Shown here: in pieces, positions 63,851 to 64,000 of the stretch
Numbering within the stretch: the first letter of the stretch is position 1
Layout: each line of letters starts with the position of its first letter
Assembly (NCBI GenBank): GCA_944393005.1
Contig: CALXYO010000001.1
Coordinates: 372,001-436,000 of the forward strand
DNA from: an uncultured Spirochaetales bacterium
GTDB taxonomy: Bacteria > Spirochaetota > Spirochaetia > Sphaerochaetales > Sphaerochaetaceae
Length of the DNA: 64,000 nt
Direction of reading: 5' to 3'
The notes under the pieces: generated by a model
Told to the model about the DNA's origin: nothing
The model's input: only the letters and a program-made list of their open reading frames with translations
Databases searched by the model: none
Made by a program: the position numbers and the translations under genes

Positions 63851-64000
63851 TTTTAGAAAGAACCTCCAAAATAGCAATCCCTAACTGTTCTGCAAATAAA
63901 GGTGGTACAGCATTACCTACTTGCGTATATCTAGGAACTTCTTGTTTACGCCTTTTACCTCCGGATGTATATTTCCCTTTAAACTTGAACCAATCAGGAA
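63825..64000 (-). CDS. DNA (cytosine-5) methyltransferase, C-terminal part
   Basis: The last ~58 residues of a gene that enters from beyond the right edge. The end carries PRYTQVGNAVPPLFAEQLG, the motif X region (QVGNAVPP) of C5-cytosine methyltransferases, then a short tail and TAG at 63825. It overlaps the GHKL gene start by 26 nt and precedes it in the same direction, so the methyltransferase, GHKL and receiver-HEPN genes form one operon. Confidence 0.8.
   Translation of the reverse strand, partial: PDWFKFKGKYTSGGKRRKQEVPRYTQVGNAVPPLFAEQLGIAILEVLSKNETKCFNF

Overview
The window looks like a chromosome segment of an anaerobic, probably gut-associated spirochaete. The main support is the ordered block ispE - spoVG - tRNA-Gln - rplY (Ctc type) - pth - tilS - ftsH - lepA on the minus strand (about 11.4-19.3 kb), a gene order I associate with Spirochaetota. 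Aminoacyl-tRNA synthetases, proline synthesis, methionine-salvage genes and selenium-dependent molybdenum-hydroxylase maturation genes fit a host-associated anaerobe. This placement is an inference; there is no 16S gene here.

Layout. 0-6.1 kb (+): a catabolic operon of class II aldolase (cut by the left edge), triose-phosphate isomerase homologue and LarA-type racemase/epimerase, then an ABC importer of the nitrate/sulfonate/taurine type. 6.1-8.65 kb (+): membrane histidine kinase, NarL-type response regulator, YidD. 8.7-21.8 kb (mostly -): udk-galM, a LysR regulator, the lepA-ftsH-tilS-pth-rplY-tRNA-spoVG-ispE-SMUG1 block, a HAD phosphatase and cysK. 21.9-26.1 kb (+): acyl-CoA synthetase, MTA/SAH deaminase, mtnA. 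26.1-31.7 kb (-): CcdA/thioredoxin pair and a gltX-glyS-tyrS operon. 31.7-36.2 kb (-): esterase, membrane LuxR regulator, a RloA/RloB-like pair, a PHP phosphatase. 36.3-42.9 kb (-): a seven-gene operon from proA to a small unknown gene. 42.9-45.1 kb (-): XdhC-YqeB fusion and YqeC.

From about 45.1 kb to the right edge the DNA becomes AT-rich, with a patchwork of defence and mobile genes: an AlbA_2 (Schlafen-type) ATP-binding protein behind a striking repeat operator; a Fic protein lacking the usual catalytic histidine; two short cas-less CRISPR arrays with related leaders that bracket an ietAS-like protease/AAA ATPase pair; an orphan antitoxin; AbiH; a DUF4062 protein; a KAP-like NTPase; remnants of IS30-, IS21- and ISL3-type elements; an intact IS110-family element with a structured non-coding end; and, at the right edge, a cytosine methyltransferase (partial) followed by a double-GHKL ATPase/histidine kinase and a receiver protein with a HEPN-like RNase motif.

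Most notable points: (1) the methyltransferase / dual-GHKL kinase / receiver-HEPN operon reads like a phosphorelay-controlled RNase tied to DNA modification; (2) the two homologous CRISPR mini-arrays form direct repeats around a complete defence cassette; (3) several core genes have a -10-like element 6-7 nt before the start codon and no Shine-Dalgarno, suggesting leaderless mRNAs.
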